Counted from the first letter of the stretch, positions 26,077-37,440 are shown. The stretch is DNA of 64,000 nt from Apostichopus japonicus (GCF_037975245.1 NC_092576.1:21949611-22013610); one strand, 5' to 3'. The notes: generated from the sequence alone by a model not told the origin. Numbers and translations are program-made.

Positions 26077-26196
26077 GTTATGATATGATGCGGTCTGTAC
26101 GGATATGATGGTTAAACATTGTTGTAAACAGTAATCCCTGTCTTCAATAACGACCATTACGGAACAAAGTTGATGCAGCGATTCCTTGTCTTCAAG
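26077..26196 (-). CDS. Candidate 120-bp internal exon, product unrecognised
   Basis: On the minus strand the sequence follows a good acceptor (ttacatttccag) and ends at a consensus gtaagt donor (26076-26071). It is exactly 40 codons, open and phase 0 at both ends. The peptide contains LEDKESLHQLC, VIEDRDYCLQQC and ASYHN. It looks like globular coding sequence rather than AT-rich noise, but I do not recognise the family. It is phase-compatible with the LRR exon at 12807-13015 downstream and with the candidate exon at 26550-26608 upstream, so all three might belong to one NLR-like gene. The 13 kb intron this needs is filled with transposable elements. Confidence 0.4.
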
Positions 26197-26549
26197 CTGG
26201 AAATGTAATGAATCAATAAAGTTATAAGAACTGCAATGTCAGTGTTGAAAAAAAAGGAAAAAGGGTTAATGAGAAATAGGGTCATCATGTAGAAATGAAT
26301 GCTTAAATTGTTTACTACAATTATAAATACCACAGACAATACATACCATGAACTTTTAATTTCTATTAAAATTTTAATATTAAGTTTAAATACTATCAGC
26401 TACTAACTCCCATAGATGGAAGCTACAGTAGCATAGGAAAAGAAATAAATACAAGCCAGAAAAAGAAGTATTGCCAATAACCAACTGTTTATCAAGAATA
26501 ACAATGATAGTATTTATAAATATGACAACTGGTTTCTGCGTACACTTAC

Positions 26550-26608
26550 CTCCCACTGGCCAGATTGAACATTTAGTAGAACTTCACTGTCTAATAGACT
26601 CCAACAGA
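26550..26608 (-). CDS. Candidate 59-bp internal exon, product unrecognised
   Basis: Minus strand, between an acceptor ttcttttcaatgtag and a consensus gtaagt donor (26549-26544). One frame is open. It needs a phase-1 upstream exon and ends in phase 0, encoding CWSLLDSEVLLNVQSGQWE. Joining it to the exon at 26196 keeps the frame. The small size makes chance likely. No upstream exon was found before the transposon at 27284. Confidence 0.25.
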
Positions 26609-28637
26609 CTACATTGAAAAGAATGTACATATCCATCAGTACTCATAGACATAATATTAATGTGAGATGAGTTCTTTGGGTAACATATTAACTTAGAAGT
26701 ATTTACAGTATTTCACATTCACCTTAGTGAATATTTAATCTATGAGTTATTTCCACATAATGCTCTTTTTTGAGTTAATCAGCTTACCACTTCCATCAAC
26801 CGATACACAATGCCTTTAGAATGTTAAAGACGTTTATATGTTGACAACTCTACTTTAATAATTTCAATAACTGCTTGCAATCTGCAACATTTTAGTATGT
26901 GTTTATGACGGTAAGTTTAATTAGTATTTTACTTAATAATATGACTTTATTGCAAACATGGACAATTAATTTTAGAATCTACCAAACACATTACCTTGAT
27001 ACATTTAGGAAAAAAATGATAATTTTCTTTCATTTAAATTATCACACATATTTAGAAGTCCACATGATTTCAAAGGTCAAACCACAGTCGTATGGATCTT
27101 TGGCAATGGAAGTCAAAATACTCAACACTGTTACATGGAAATCCATGTTAGTCTACATTACTAACTCGAGATATGCCTATATATGTCATTAAATGTAACC
27201 TATGTTGACTGGACGAGTCTTCATGTATTATATGTATGTGCTCAATTGAGTGCTCTAGAAAGTGGTCTTCGCAAGCTAACTAAGGGAAGCCTCGCAAATC
27301 TAACCGCCATGTCCGGGCCGGTGGATTTTTCCGCGGCTATAATGAGCACAGCCACAAGCAGATAATGAGTCACACTTGAGTGCACACTCTCTCCAAACCA
27401 CCCTCCACGCTATACAGTTACATTCACAGCCGCGGTCAAGTTTTTACTAAGCCGATTTGAACACAATAGTGAGTTGAACAAAACATCATAGCTAAGTCTC
27501 AAGGTATTCAAACGTTTCAAAAAGATAGTAGGCCTATGTTTATACGCCGTATTTTATCCTACTGCAGAAGGAAAACTTCTGTGAAAAATAAGTAAGGAAA
27601 TGTGAATTTACACTGCAGGAATCTAAAATGCTATCTTTCTTATTTTCCCAGTCGGCCAAGTAGGAACAAAAAGTTTCGTTGCCTTTTTGCAAGGACATTA
27701 AGTTTCCTGAATTTTTAAGATTTAAAAATCTAAAACTCTAAAAAACTGAAATCACAATCTCACTTCTTGTACACGTGCACATAAGCGTGAACCAGAGCCT
27801 AACATACGGGATGACTTTAGAATAATCCTACTAAGTTGTATAGAACAGGACCTAAACTACCTAGCTAGGTGGAAAAAAAATCGGTTTACTGTAGGGAATT
27901 TTTCGCACTAGAGCGAAGCTGTACTTTTTTTATTAGCCAGCTAGATCGTAGAAATGAGGATTGAACAAATGACGATAATTTCTTGTGAAAGAAATTTGAA
28001 TTAAATGTGGAAAAATGCGATTATCCTTTCTCCGTTTTAAGTGTAAATGTTATTCTAGCATTCCATGGTTAAGAAAGTTGAAAGAAATAAAGTTTATCAA
28101 CTTTTTTTACTGACTTTTGAACTTCGTAAAAAAAAACCGTCCTTTACTACTCTAAAAATCAGTACAGAAATTAGCAATTGTGTACGAACAGTAAGTTGGT
28201 ACACCTTTCAAATTTTACGAGAGATCGAGCAAAATACTTTCGAAAAATTCATGCGAAACTGGCATATCGTGCTAAATGCAACTAATGTCATGTAGACAAG
28301 GCTCTAGTACACCCATTTATGAATAAACCATACGACCACATCTGGCGGGGGGAAAAGAAAGTATTTTCTAGAATTTCCACAAAAAAAATGGAAAAATAAT
28401 ATCCTACCATAGTTAAGTGTATAGTAAATAGCCTAACCACTCCGCCGGTTACGGATCTCACGTAACAACAAAAACACAACTAATTGTATTTTGCGAAGTT
28501 GACGTTTTCTACAAGGACATGGAAACAATATTTAGCATTCAGTTAATCATGCCAAGTGGCCTAAAACATGGGATTAAAAGGTTTACTTTCATAAAGATAG
28601 CCATACTGTAGCTATTGGGGCCTTGATATCGTGATAT

Positions 28638-30113
28638 CCGGACGGAATTCATCCACGTATTCTGTATGAGCTACGCGAGGTTGCACCAGCGCTTGCTAAA
28701 ATTTTTAAGATGTCATTGAGTAATCATTCCTTACCCAGTGACTGGAAGGTTGCATATGTTGCACCGCTGTTCAAGAAAGGCAGTAGGTCATCACCAGCTA
28801 ACTATCGCCCTGTAAGTCTTACGTCAGTTGTTTGCAAAGTTTGTGAGTCGTTGTTGAGGGACAGTGTTGTGGCACATATGAACAGGAATAATTTGTTTTC
28901 TACTGGGCAATATGGTTTTATATCTGGCAAATCATGTGTCACACAACTCATTGATGTTTTGGATGATTGGACCAAATCCCTGGATGATGGCAGCGGTATT
29001 GATGTTGTTTACACAGACTTTATGAAAGCATTCGACAAGGTCCCACATGAGCGATTGCTGGCGAAGGTGAGGTCATATGGAATTACAGGTGATTTGCTAC
29101 AGTGGATTAGACAATTTTTATATAGGCGTAAACAAAGAGTGTGCGTTGAAGGGAGTCTTTCCGACTGGGCTGACATTACAAGTGGAATCCCTCAGGGTAG
29201 TGTACTTGGCCCTATCCTGTTCCTTCTGTATATTAATGATCTGCCATCAAGCATAGCTGGGTGTAGTGTGAAAATTTTTGCAGATGATACCAAACTATAT
29301 AAAGCTGTGCACTCGTTAAGGGACTGTGATGTTCTGCAAAATAACATTGATAATATGTACAACTGGTCGGTGACTTGGCAACTTCACTTTCACCCGGATA
29401 AATGTCATGTTCTTCGAGTCGGTTGTTCTTATCTGGAATATCATTACACTATGCCAAAGTATGATGGAGGAAGCCAAAGTTTAGAAGTCGTGAATTCAGA
29501 GCGGGCCCTTGGTGTGGTTGTTGACAATGGCCTTAATTTTAGGGAGCATGTTGCGTCAATTGTTTCCAAAGCCAACAGCATTCTAGGAATAATCAGACGG
29601 ACCTTTAGGTATTTAGATAGAGACACCGTGTTGCTTCTTTATAAGGCCTTAGTGAGACCAGTTTTGGAGTATGGTCAGCCAGCTTGGTCACCTATTTATC
29701 GTCGGGAATCAGAGGCTATAGAATCTGTGCAACGCAGAGCAACTAAATTAGTGCCAGGATTATGTAGTCTACCCTATGAACAGAGACTCCGAGAACTGAA
29801 CCTTTTTTCCTTGTCACATAGACGTCTGAGAGGTGATATGGTGTTTGTATATAAGTATCTGAATGGATTGATAATTTCTACCCATGACCTGTTTATAAGA
29901 TCACATGGATCAGTTACGAGGGGTCACTCCTACAAGTTAGTTAAACCTAGAGTGAACACTTCGCTTCGTCAAAAGAACTTTACGCAGAGATCTATTAGTT
30001 ATTGGAATTCTTTGCCAGAACATGTTGTTAATTCTCCCTCTTTGAACTGTTTTAAATCGAGGCTTGATTCATTCTGGAAGGATAAACCTGAAGTGTTTGA
30101 TTTTCAACAGTAA
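28638..30113 (+). CDS. Reverse transcriptase (ORF2 C-terminal part) of a CR1/L2-like LINE
   Basis: 491 codons are open from the truncation point. The first ATG is at 28710, giving 467 aa, but the element's own start has been lost. Numbered from that ATG, motif A is YTDFMKAFDKV (101-111), motif B is GIPQGSVLGP (159-168) and the catalytic motif C is FADD (190-193). The upstream segment PDGIHPRIL and the downstream LRELNLFSLSHRRLRGD are hallmarks of CR1/L2/jockey-type proteins. In a full element this enzyme copies the RNA at a nick made by an apurinic-like endonuclease. That endonuclease domain and ORF1 are missing, so this copy cannot move alone. The frame has no internal stop, which suggests a fairly recent insertion. 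It lies inside the inverted-repeat element at 27284-31300. Confidence 0.93.
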   Translation, partial: PDGIHPRILYELREVAPALAKIFKMSLSNHSLPSDWKVAYVAPLFKKGSRSSPANYRPVSLTSVVCKVCESLLRDSVVAHMNRNNLFSTGQYGFISGKSCVTQLIDVLDDWTKSLDDGSGIDVVYTDFMKAFDKVPHERLLAKVRSYGITGDLLQWIRQFLYRRKQRVCVEGSLSDWADITSGIPQGSVLGPILFLLYINDLPSSIAGCSVKIFADDTKLYKAVHSLRDCDVLQNNIDNMYNWSVTWQLHFHPDKCHVLRVGCSYLEYHYTMPKYDGGSQSLEVVNSERALGVVVDNGLNFREHVASIVSKANSILGIIRRTFRYLDRDTVLLLYKALVRPVLEYGQPAWSPIYRRESEAIESVQRRATKLVPGLCSLPYEQRLRELNLFSLSHRRLRGDMVFVYKYLNGLIISTHDLFIRSHGSVTRGHSYKLVKPRVNTSLRQKNFTQRSISYWNSLPEHVVNSPSLNCFKSRLDSFWKDKPEVFDFQQ

Positions 30114-30188
30114 CTTCTGGAGTTTAATTTATGGAGTTTTTTTTTTTCTGTGGAGCGATGAAATGGCCTTTGGCCAACAGCATCGAAT

Positions 30189-30212
30189 TTGATGATGATG
30201 ATGATGATGATA
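30189..30212. repeat. (GAT)n tail of the LINE
   Basis: Eight or so gat units directly after the 3' UTR of the reverse transcriptase frame. Confidence 0.85.
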
Positions 30213-31800
30213 TGTCTGTATGGTATAGACTCGTGTATCATGGGGAATAGAATGTTTTGTTCATGCGGAGGAGTCGGTTGGCTTGAGGTGTGTTTTACTT
30301 ACCTTAATGTTACGGGGATATATACTTTTCTTGAACGTCTAAGATAATATTTCGCATAACTTTACCGATCCTTTACTGACTTACCTAATTAATTCTAGAG
30401 TGGAGCCAAAATAGTTTACTCCATGAAAAGTTTTTTTGAAACGTGCCAAAAATGTTAACAAACAAGTGTTAGACAGGTGTTCGCAGCCCATGTACAGTAT
30501 GCCTACGATGATATTTAAGTAGGGGTAAACACTGCAGTTGTAAACTGATGTACGTATAGTAAAATTTTCACCGAATAGTAACTTATATCTCTAACCACAT
30601 GGCAGCCTAACACACTAAGTCAATGGGAAAATCAAGTCTAAACCATCTGTTTATTCGTTGAATTTGTGTCGCAGTTAGCTTCAGAGATCAACGTTACGGT
30701 CGATGTTCTCTCTTTAACATACATAGGTGGCATAGCTTAACCATTGTTTTGTTTAAATTCTGGTTTGTCAATATGGGTTTTCTGAAGTTCTTGGGGGGCA
30801 TATATTTAATGCAATGGCTGATTCATTTTTTAATTCATAGTTACGTACCACTCGTTGAACAAGGCTCATAATGTATAGGCCCAGGTAAAGGCTGCTTTTA
30901 TTGAACTTTCGAGTAGCGGAGTTTCACAATTGTTCATAAGAGACCCAAGAAATTTTATTTGTGAGGTTTGATAACGTGGAAGATTTGCAAGAATTATATA
31001 AAGTACTGAATCTCGGACATTTGGTAGTGGCGGATTTTAGTGTATAAGTCACTTTGCAACATAAACTACTGCTCTATTGACTGTCAAAACCGCAAAAGTT
31101 AATCCGGTCACTTGGCCAAGTTTGCTCATTGTTTGTGAAGAATAACCAGCCTTATGTTGTCAGGACGCTGTGCTCATTACTCCGGCTGGCAACCAGCGTG
31201 TGTGCATTCAACCATGGGACCAATATGCACATGCATAATGAGCAAGGGGTGCGAGATTTCCGCCGGCCCGGAACCGGCGGTTAGATTTGCGAGGCTTCCC
31301 TAAGGCGATCATAATCTTCTTGATAATTAGTCCTTAAAATCTGATACACTTGATTAGCTTGAAATTAGAAATAAAGTCATTCACTACATTATTGTCAGAT
31401 TTACAAAGTATCACCGAATGAAATAAAAAGAAAAGGAACACATGCATTTACTATACGGAATGCTATAATGACTTGTTTTGAACATGTACAACTGTTTGAA
31501 CAAGTTTGGAAAACTAGCAACTCTAGCCACCAGAAAGATATATTGGTATTTGATTGTAAAATAGTGCAAACAATCTGAAGCAAGTTTGTAATTAAACGTT
31601 ACATTGAATTAACTGAAAGGAAAATTGTTCTTTTGGGGGAAGAAATCTATTTCAAATGCTTATTATGGTAAAATCAAATCATTAGAGGCAGATGGATAGG
31701 TGTACTTGTTTAATATTCATCACTGAATGGAAAAGGATAACTAAATATTATGATTCACTTCCTTATAAACTGCATTACACACAATGCTGATTTACCTTTA

Positions 31801-31921
31801 ATGTCCCTTGACCTCATGTCTATCGGAAGTGACTCCGATGAGAAGGAGAGAGGCAACGTGCAACCGGCAAACCTTTTGAGTAGAATTGAAGATATGAGTT
31901 TAACTATCGAACAGAAGAAAC
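31801..31921 (+). CDS. Weak candidate first coding exon
   Basis: The frame from ATG 31801 runs to a consensus donor gtaagt at 31922 (121 bp, phase 1). The peptide is acidic and hydrophilic, including IGSDSDEKERG and NLLSRIEDM, and has better codon texture than its surroundings. No acceptor lies upstream in the frame, hence the first-exon reading. No homologue is recognised and no downstream partner was found. It sits on the opposite strand to the LRR exon at 32401-32579. Confidence 0.2.
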
Positions 31922-32092
31922 GTAAGTGTTTCAATTTTATCAAGACACCATTAACCTTACAACTACTTGCCAATCTCCGGAGACTCCGTTATGGTAAGAC
32001 ACACGTTTTGCACTAGCCTATTAGAATAGAATATGCGTCACTTGACTGTTATGAAGAAAGATGTATGTTATTAAGATTAAGATTATTAAGAT

Positions 32093-32150
32093 TCTATATA
32101 TATATATATATATATGGATATGCGTGTGTGTGTATGTATATATTCAGCGA
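32093..32150. repeat. (TA)n/(TG)n microsatellite
   Basis: Alternating TA passing into gcgtgtgtgtgtatgtatat. Confidence 0.85.
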
Positions 32151-32400
32151 CTAGTTGAACACGCTGATTTTTATTGACCAGCATCAGTTTGAATAGATGT
32201 AATATTCATCGAAACTAGTCTCGCAAGGATCGCAACTCTTCTCAAGGCTCTACATTAATTATTTGTATACTTTTTCCATTGCTATTCGGTAACACGTATA
32301 ACATACATATACCACGTTTAGAGTTCTAAGACGTTGCGTTAATAAATCAAACGAACTTTCTAACGTTAACCAAAGTCACGTTAACCGAAGTTATACTCAC

Positions 32401-32579
32401 GACAGCTCCTTTAAGTGTTCTGAACGTAGCCCATAACTTAACATCTTTGTAACGTCTTCCTCTGTAAGTATCCTAGGCTCCCCATTTACTTGCTGTGTCT
32501 CTATGTGTATCTTCTCTGCCGTCAACCATCGATGCAATCTGAGTCCAGAGTGAAGTACAATAACATCTTTCTCACACTC
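32401..32579 (-). CDS. LRR exon of an NLR-like protein, homologous to the exon at 12807-13015
   Basis: 179 bp on the minus strand between an acceptor (tttaatatctttcaag) and a gtgagt donor (32400-32395). It is open in one frame, starting in phase 0 and ending in phase 2, exactly as its partner 19.5 kb away. The peptide aligns with the partner through HSGLRLHRWLTAEKIHI (partner: QSGLSLSILSSLQKLDI) and then LTEEDVTKMLSYGL...HLKEL (partner: LTNEELAAILSYCS...SLKEL). This is the leucine-rich-repeat pattern of NLR C-termini. No NACHT exon is visible upstream. Shared phase and sequence argue for tandem duplication of an NLR-like locus, or two related exons of one large gene. The phase-2 end does not fit directly to the candidate exon at 26608. 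Confidence 0.58.
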
Positions 32580-33472
32580 CTTGAAAGATATTAAATATAG
32601 GAGAACATGTTGGCAATTGGAAAGTATTGCTCAAGGGCATACGTAAATATTAATCATGGAATCTCGAACAAATCTTCATTGACTTAAGTGTGTCGCTAAT
32701 ACATTGTTTCTCCAGACAGTTCTTGAAGATAAACCGTACTATTGTATTATAGTCGTGTTACATACTTTATTAAATTATACTTTCAAAGAGTGTTTGTCAT
32801 TAAAGCATTAACAGGAAGGATATAAGTGATGTTCTAATGTTTGATAATGTAAATTCAAAGGATTATACCAAATGATTAGTTAGAACAATCAGTATGGTTC
32901 ATAGCCTCACAGTACTGTAGCTTGTAACTCCATGTCGAGGACAGGGTGGATTGAAGACGTCAAATGTTAAATACCTCCACCGTGAATCGACCATGAATAT
33001 CATCAAACGATGGTAGTATTCGGTGGACTGGGATTGTTGGTTACTTACTGGTCAGCTATATTACACTCTTGTCGCTGTGTTTCATGTAATGCATGCCAAT
33101 ATAACAGCTAGAATTATTAAAAACTACGTTATGGTGAGTAATGGTTAATACCGATCTAGGTGTAATGCTTTTGAAATACCTTTCTCCACTAGCGTGTCAC
33201 TGCAAAACAGTTGCGTGTGTTTATTGAATTTGCCTTATCACTGCGTATATACTGCATTAAAATTAAAATTATATTTGGTTCTTGTAACAGCGTGAGTACA
33301 TATGTGCTGCTAAAATCAACAGCAGATCGAACTTAAAGAAAATGTATGAGCTTGCTGGCGGAACAAACAACAATATACACAAAAGTCAGTTTAAAATGTA
33401 ATAGAGTAGAATAATACAATATTATAAGAATGACTTAGGGTTAAGAAGCTGTACGGGATTGCCATTGACCAA
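32580..33472. other. No gene recognised
   Basis: No exon with paired splice signals upstream of the LRR exon was found here. Confidence 0.4.
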
Positions 33473-34055
33473 GATCTGTTTGAATAAAATGAAAGAGACT
33501 AATGACATTATCAGTGCAGATTTAATTGGTCTGGATTGAAATTGTAAACATTATATTCCCTCGATGATAACTTCACATCAGCCGAGTAATCAATCTAGTC
33601 GATTCCTTAAAGTTGGTCTTATCAGTTTACCATCATTATCATCTCAGTAATATAGCTGATACTTTATAATCCTTATATCTCAGTAAGACTGACCAGTTTA
33701 CTATCTTATCATCTCGGTTTTATACCTGATCAGTTAACAACCACTATCCTCTAAGTTATATAACCAATCAGTTTAGACTTGTTATCATCTCATTAATATA
33801 ACAGATCAGTTGTACACTCATCCTACATACAACATGTGAAACGACTCATATAGGAAGGAATGGTGGACTCTGTTAAGAAACCAAATATTGATAGTCAAGT
33901 ATTCGATGCTCAGATCAAGATGTATTAATCCATGAGACAATGAACTGATCAGAGAACACTCAACATCAGTGACGTCATCAAAGATCATGAAATCTACGGT
34001 GATAATAGAAAAGAAAATTAGAAGTATTTGTCATTACTTTAATATAGAGTCCCTT
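33473..34055. repeat. Minisatellite-bearing interspersed repeat, copy 2
   Basis: Shares gaataaaatgaaagaga, gagtaatcaatctag, about 1.2 copies of the 75-bp unit (33625-33715), gatagtcaagtattcgatgc and gatcatgaaatctac with 5064-6046 and 58098-60446. It is truncated on both sides relative to copy 1. Confidence 0.85.
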
Positions 34056-34106
34056 ACCGAAATGACAGATCTGGCTTTACATCTGGTTTAATCTGGCCAG
34101 ATCAAG

Positions 34107-34262
34107 TTTTATCTGGCCATATAAAGCCAGATATAACTGGATATAGAGTCAATCCATATATGCAGATAAAGTTTTATCTGTCAATATAAAGTCAGGTAAT
34201 ACTGGATAAACATCATGTTTATCCAGTTATACCTGACTTTATATTGACAGATAAAACTTTAA
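34107..34262. repeat. Near-perfect hairpin with 44-bp arms plus a direct repeat of one arm
   Basis: 34168-34211 and 34217-34260 are reverse complements at 42 of 44 positions, with a five-base loop (atcat). A third, direct copy of part of the arm lies at 34107-34145 with tctggcc in place of tctgtcaa. There is no coding content. It sits between the end of the minisatellite-family copy and the next dispersed repeat. Confidence 0.9.
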
Positions 34263-34264
34263 GA

Positions 34265-35130
34265 CTGTATGCTCTTACATAGTGTATTTTCATAGAGATT
34301 TACATTGCACTATATTGTGGTACTGCACTATGCATATATATTTCAATAGTAAATCACTTACAGTTTACACTAAGTCAAAGGGGGGAATTACTATCTCTAT
34401 CTGGGTTGCTAGGCAACCACAGGGTCTTAGCTTGAAACAGGATGACTCAGAAGTTGATTAAGTGTGAAGGCCGCTTTTGAACAATGGACATATGTGTTTT
34501 GATACTCTAGGAGTGAGATAGGAAAGGGAGCTAATTGCACACTAGTGTCCACATGGTAGGAGTAAAGAGCAGAAGGAAGTTTAACAGAAAGGATTGGTAC
34601 ATTAAGAAAAGGTGATGGAGATTCATAAATAATATCCTATTGATGTCAGGACATTGGCAAAGGTTTCTATAGTGAACTGAACAGTCAGAAGTAAGGAAGA
34701 AGTTTTTGGAACGGATGGCAACAAGGAATATATTTTGGACTGAACTTCGATACTGAATGGAACATATATCGCCCTCCTGGAACTTATTTATTAAAGCAAA
34801 TATATTAAATAAAAGAATAGCACAACGCAATTTAGAATCAACATCTACAGGACCACAGAAGAATAAAGAACTCAACCTTCAAGTATTATTTTTAAGTGTA
34901 CTAGTGGTACGTACTGCGCAATGCCAGTTTTTTAAAGTAAGTAATATGATTTACCTGGGCGAAAAATTTGAATGTACATGTATTAATATCAGTTTGCAAA
35001 TGTTTGGTAAGGTATAGTAAAAATGTGTAATGTGCATGCACATTACATATTTCCACTCTGTTCCAATCCAGTTGAGTTCTAGAACACAGCTGTGTTTATA
35101 TTTTGTGTGTGTCTTGCTCTTTGGGCACGT
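34265..35130. repeat. Dispersed repeat, copy 2 (partner at 14780-15720)
   Basis: Landmarks shared with the partner are ctgggttgctaggcaac after a G-run, and ccaatccagttgagtt then gtgtcttgctctt about 680 bp later. Frames inside show no domains. Confidence 0.45.
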
Positions 35131-35641
35131 GCCCCCCACTTGCCTCAGGATAAAAATGTGCCCTTTCTCTATGAAAATTGTACTCTTGATTACCTTATTA
35201 GGTCAGCGATATTTCAGTAAGAGATCTAATCCTAATTTAGAAGTATTAATGAATTTCTGTGGGTCAAACTCAAATGTTTACTACCACAAGGCTTCCAACA
35301 TTCTGGTGAGTGCTTTTAGGCATATTCAATGTGTCAAAAAAATAATCCTAATACATTTCCAAAAATACATTGCTATATATTACATTGTGACTTTGTAATC
35401 AGCAGAAGCCATTTATAGCCTACTGTGAAAAATGAGTTTAGTATTTATATCCCTTAACCTATACCCCATCCTTCCTTATTTTGACATGTTTCATGCATGT
35501 ATCGATCGCGTGTGTATGGACTTGGACTTTATAATGTTTTCACCTCATTTTGTCTCATCGAAAGAAAACTTGTTCCTTGTTTCCAATGTGCACATTGGAT
35601 ATTGCAGGCCTAGTATGCATTTTTTCCTTTGAGGGGTGGGG

Positions 35642-36030
35642 CGGTGGCGGAGCGCCCATACAGTCAGAGGGGGTGGATGCCCCCCCCCTGACGGACTCAA
35701 ATTGACTGCTGGTGCCCTTTTCAGCTTTTTACCACTTTTTACTTATTTGCGATTATTGACTATTTTATTGCGGTCTCAAATACCTATTGAAATTGTCACA
35801 TTTTGTTGGTGTAATTTTCTGAGAAAATGGCGATGACACCTATTTATTCTTCGTTTATCTGCAATAAGCAAGGCCCGGAAAGGGTCATTACCGCCAATCT
35901 AGGGAGTAGCCTATCTTTACTCAAAAAAATTATGTACGCTCCGCGCCAACCTGTGGTGGCGCTTCGCTTAGATAAACCTGGCCTACAAACCATTCTCGCC
36001 CCCTGACCATTAAGCCAAGCTCCGCCACTG
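35642..36030. mobile_element. Short inverted-repeat element (MITE, possibly hAT-like)
   Basis: The left end ggtggcggagc and right end gctccgccactg form a 10-12-bp inverted repeat of the cagtggcgga type often seen in hAT-derived MITEs. The interior is 390 bp, AT-rich and non-coding. Target duplication is obscured by flanking G-runs. Confidence 0.45.
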
Positions 36031-37344
36031 AGGGGGGGGGGTCGTTGATGGAGTGATGTGTATACGCAAATAAGATAATCAATAAGAGTTATAAAGGGTA
36101 CTTAATATCAGGCTGCATCAGTCCAATCGAATTTCTGCAAGGTGCCCTTCGATGTCGGTGCCCCCCCCCATCCCCAGATTAAAAGTGCTTCCGCCGCCCT
36201 TGAACAAAGGTGGAGTGTTCTAGACCTACAAAGCCTAGTCGATGAGGCGAATGTTCGTAAAAGCACACCAAAACCAATACGTTCACTTCGAATACTGCGA
36301 ACTCTGTATAGGAAAGTAATAACATGAAATGTGCCACCGTAAAGCATTTAGTCTACACGCCATTACTTCTTTGATGCAATACTTGCAAAGTACACTGCAG
36401 TGGAATTTCTTGTTGGCAACTTGCCAAGAAAGGTTTTTACATCTATGTCAAGTTCAACGGTACAGTATAAACAGGTGCGGACATCGAGCCCAGCCCAACC
36501 ATTTTGTGTTAGGGGTTACATATTTCTTTTGGGTAAAGTGTGCAAACAGATTTTTTCCCAGAATTGTTGGAACAATTGTACACACACAAAGTCGGCATAT
36601 CTGCTAAATATAATTGATATGATTATATTTAGGTTTTCCATTTTATTTTATTTTCATTTGGAATCTATGAGAGATTTGTTTTACTTAACCCCCGCGAAAA
36701 GTCGTACCACTCAAAATATTGCGCTTCAGATAGGAACAATGATTTCCCTGCCCAGTGCACATTGACTTTTTCAAAGATAGTAAACGTTGGCCGTATCGGG
36801 AAAGCCCCGGTAGAAAATAGCGTGTGTGCGCTGCTTGGATGATATATACCCCTCGCGAAAAGACTCACTGCATAGCTGTCGATCGCTGCTCATATTCTCT
36901 ATTGTAATAACCAGGTTCGGACGTTTTCCAAGGTTTTCCAAGCCTGCCGCTATGCCCAGAGTTAACTCGTTGAAATGCGGGTTCAAATTGCAGGGCTTAT
37001 CTGCGGTTACAGTTTTTGCTCCACCTATCCTTGCTTGAAGCAAGACCGCGTTCGTGGGAACGGGGTATTAGGTTACTCCAAGGTTACGCTAAGCTAGTGA
37101 TAATTTATCTGTCATTCCCTACATTAACAGACCAGGCCTTGTTTTATTCCCCCTTAAGTGTAGTTAGTGTTTTCACGCTCTCTGTAATCTCTGGTGGAGT
37201 AAGTTAAAGATGTGGGAAGACAGTTTATCTACTTCCTGGAGTATTGGTAGCCAGTCTAAGTAATATCTTGTCTGGTAGGGTGGGACAACAACCTTCCCTT
37301 TGTTCAAAGAATGGCTTAAAACAGCTAAGTTTGCAAGCAACTCT
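36031..37344. other. No gene recognised
   Basis: Several overlapping 60-120-aa frames on both strands, none with a domain or paired splice sites. Confidence 0.4.
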
Positions 37345-37440
37345 ACCATTCACCAAGACACCCCAAGCTGCCATGCACCTGGCTGTGCTAAACTGTTCCA
37401 GTCTTCATTAGAAATTAATTTCATTAATTTCTACACAAAT
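37345..37440. repeat. Diverged copy of part of the 431-bp tandem unit
   Basis: ccattcaccaagacaccccaa and the following agctgccatgcacctggctg match the tandem units at 38757 and 39188 with a few substitutions. Confidence 0.8.

Larger units (their letters stand above)
28636..30212 (+). mobile_element. 5'-truncated CR1/L2-like non-LTR retrotransposon
   Basis: Contains the C-terminal part of ORF2 with an intact reverse transcriptase and no endonuclease. A short 3' UTR follows, ending in a (gat)n microsatellite at about 30189-30212. A simple-repeat 3' tail and frequent 5' truncation are typical of the CR1/L2 group. An in-frame stop at 28632-28634 marks the break with host sequence. Confidence 0.85.
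27284..31300. mobile_element. ~4 kb inverted-repeat DNA element with TAA target duplication (PIF/Harbinger-like), host of a nested LINE
   Basis: The left end begins gggaagcctcgcaaatctaa at 27284 and the right end is its reverse complement ending at 31300. Identity is perfect for 25 bases and continues imperfectly (tccgggccgg, then taatgagcacagc further in). Both ends are flanked by taa (27281-27283 and 31301-31303), a three-base duplication of the TWA type used by PIF/Harbinger transposons. No transposase frame was seen, so it is non-autonomous or decayed. A CR1-like LINE (28636-30212) and a fragment of another repeat (30597-30690) are inserted in it. Without the LINE the element is about 2.4 kb. 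Confidence 0.7.

Noticed and set aside
26742-26830. Micro-exon upstream of 26608 on the minus strand
   Set aside because: A 26-bp acceptor-donor interval exists, but phase compatibility was ambiguous and there is no independent support.
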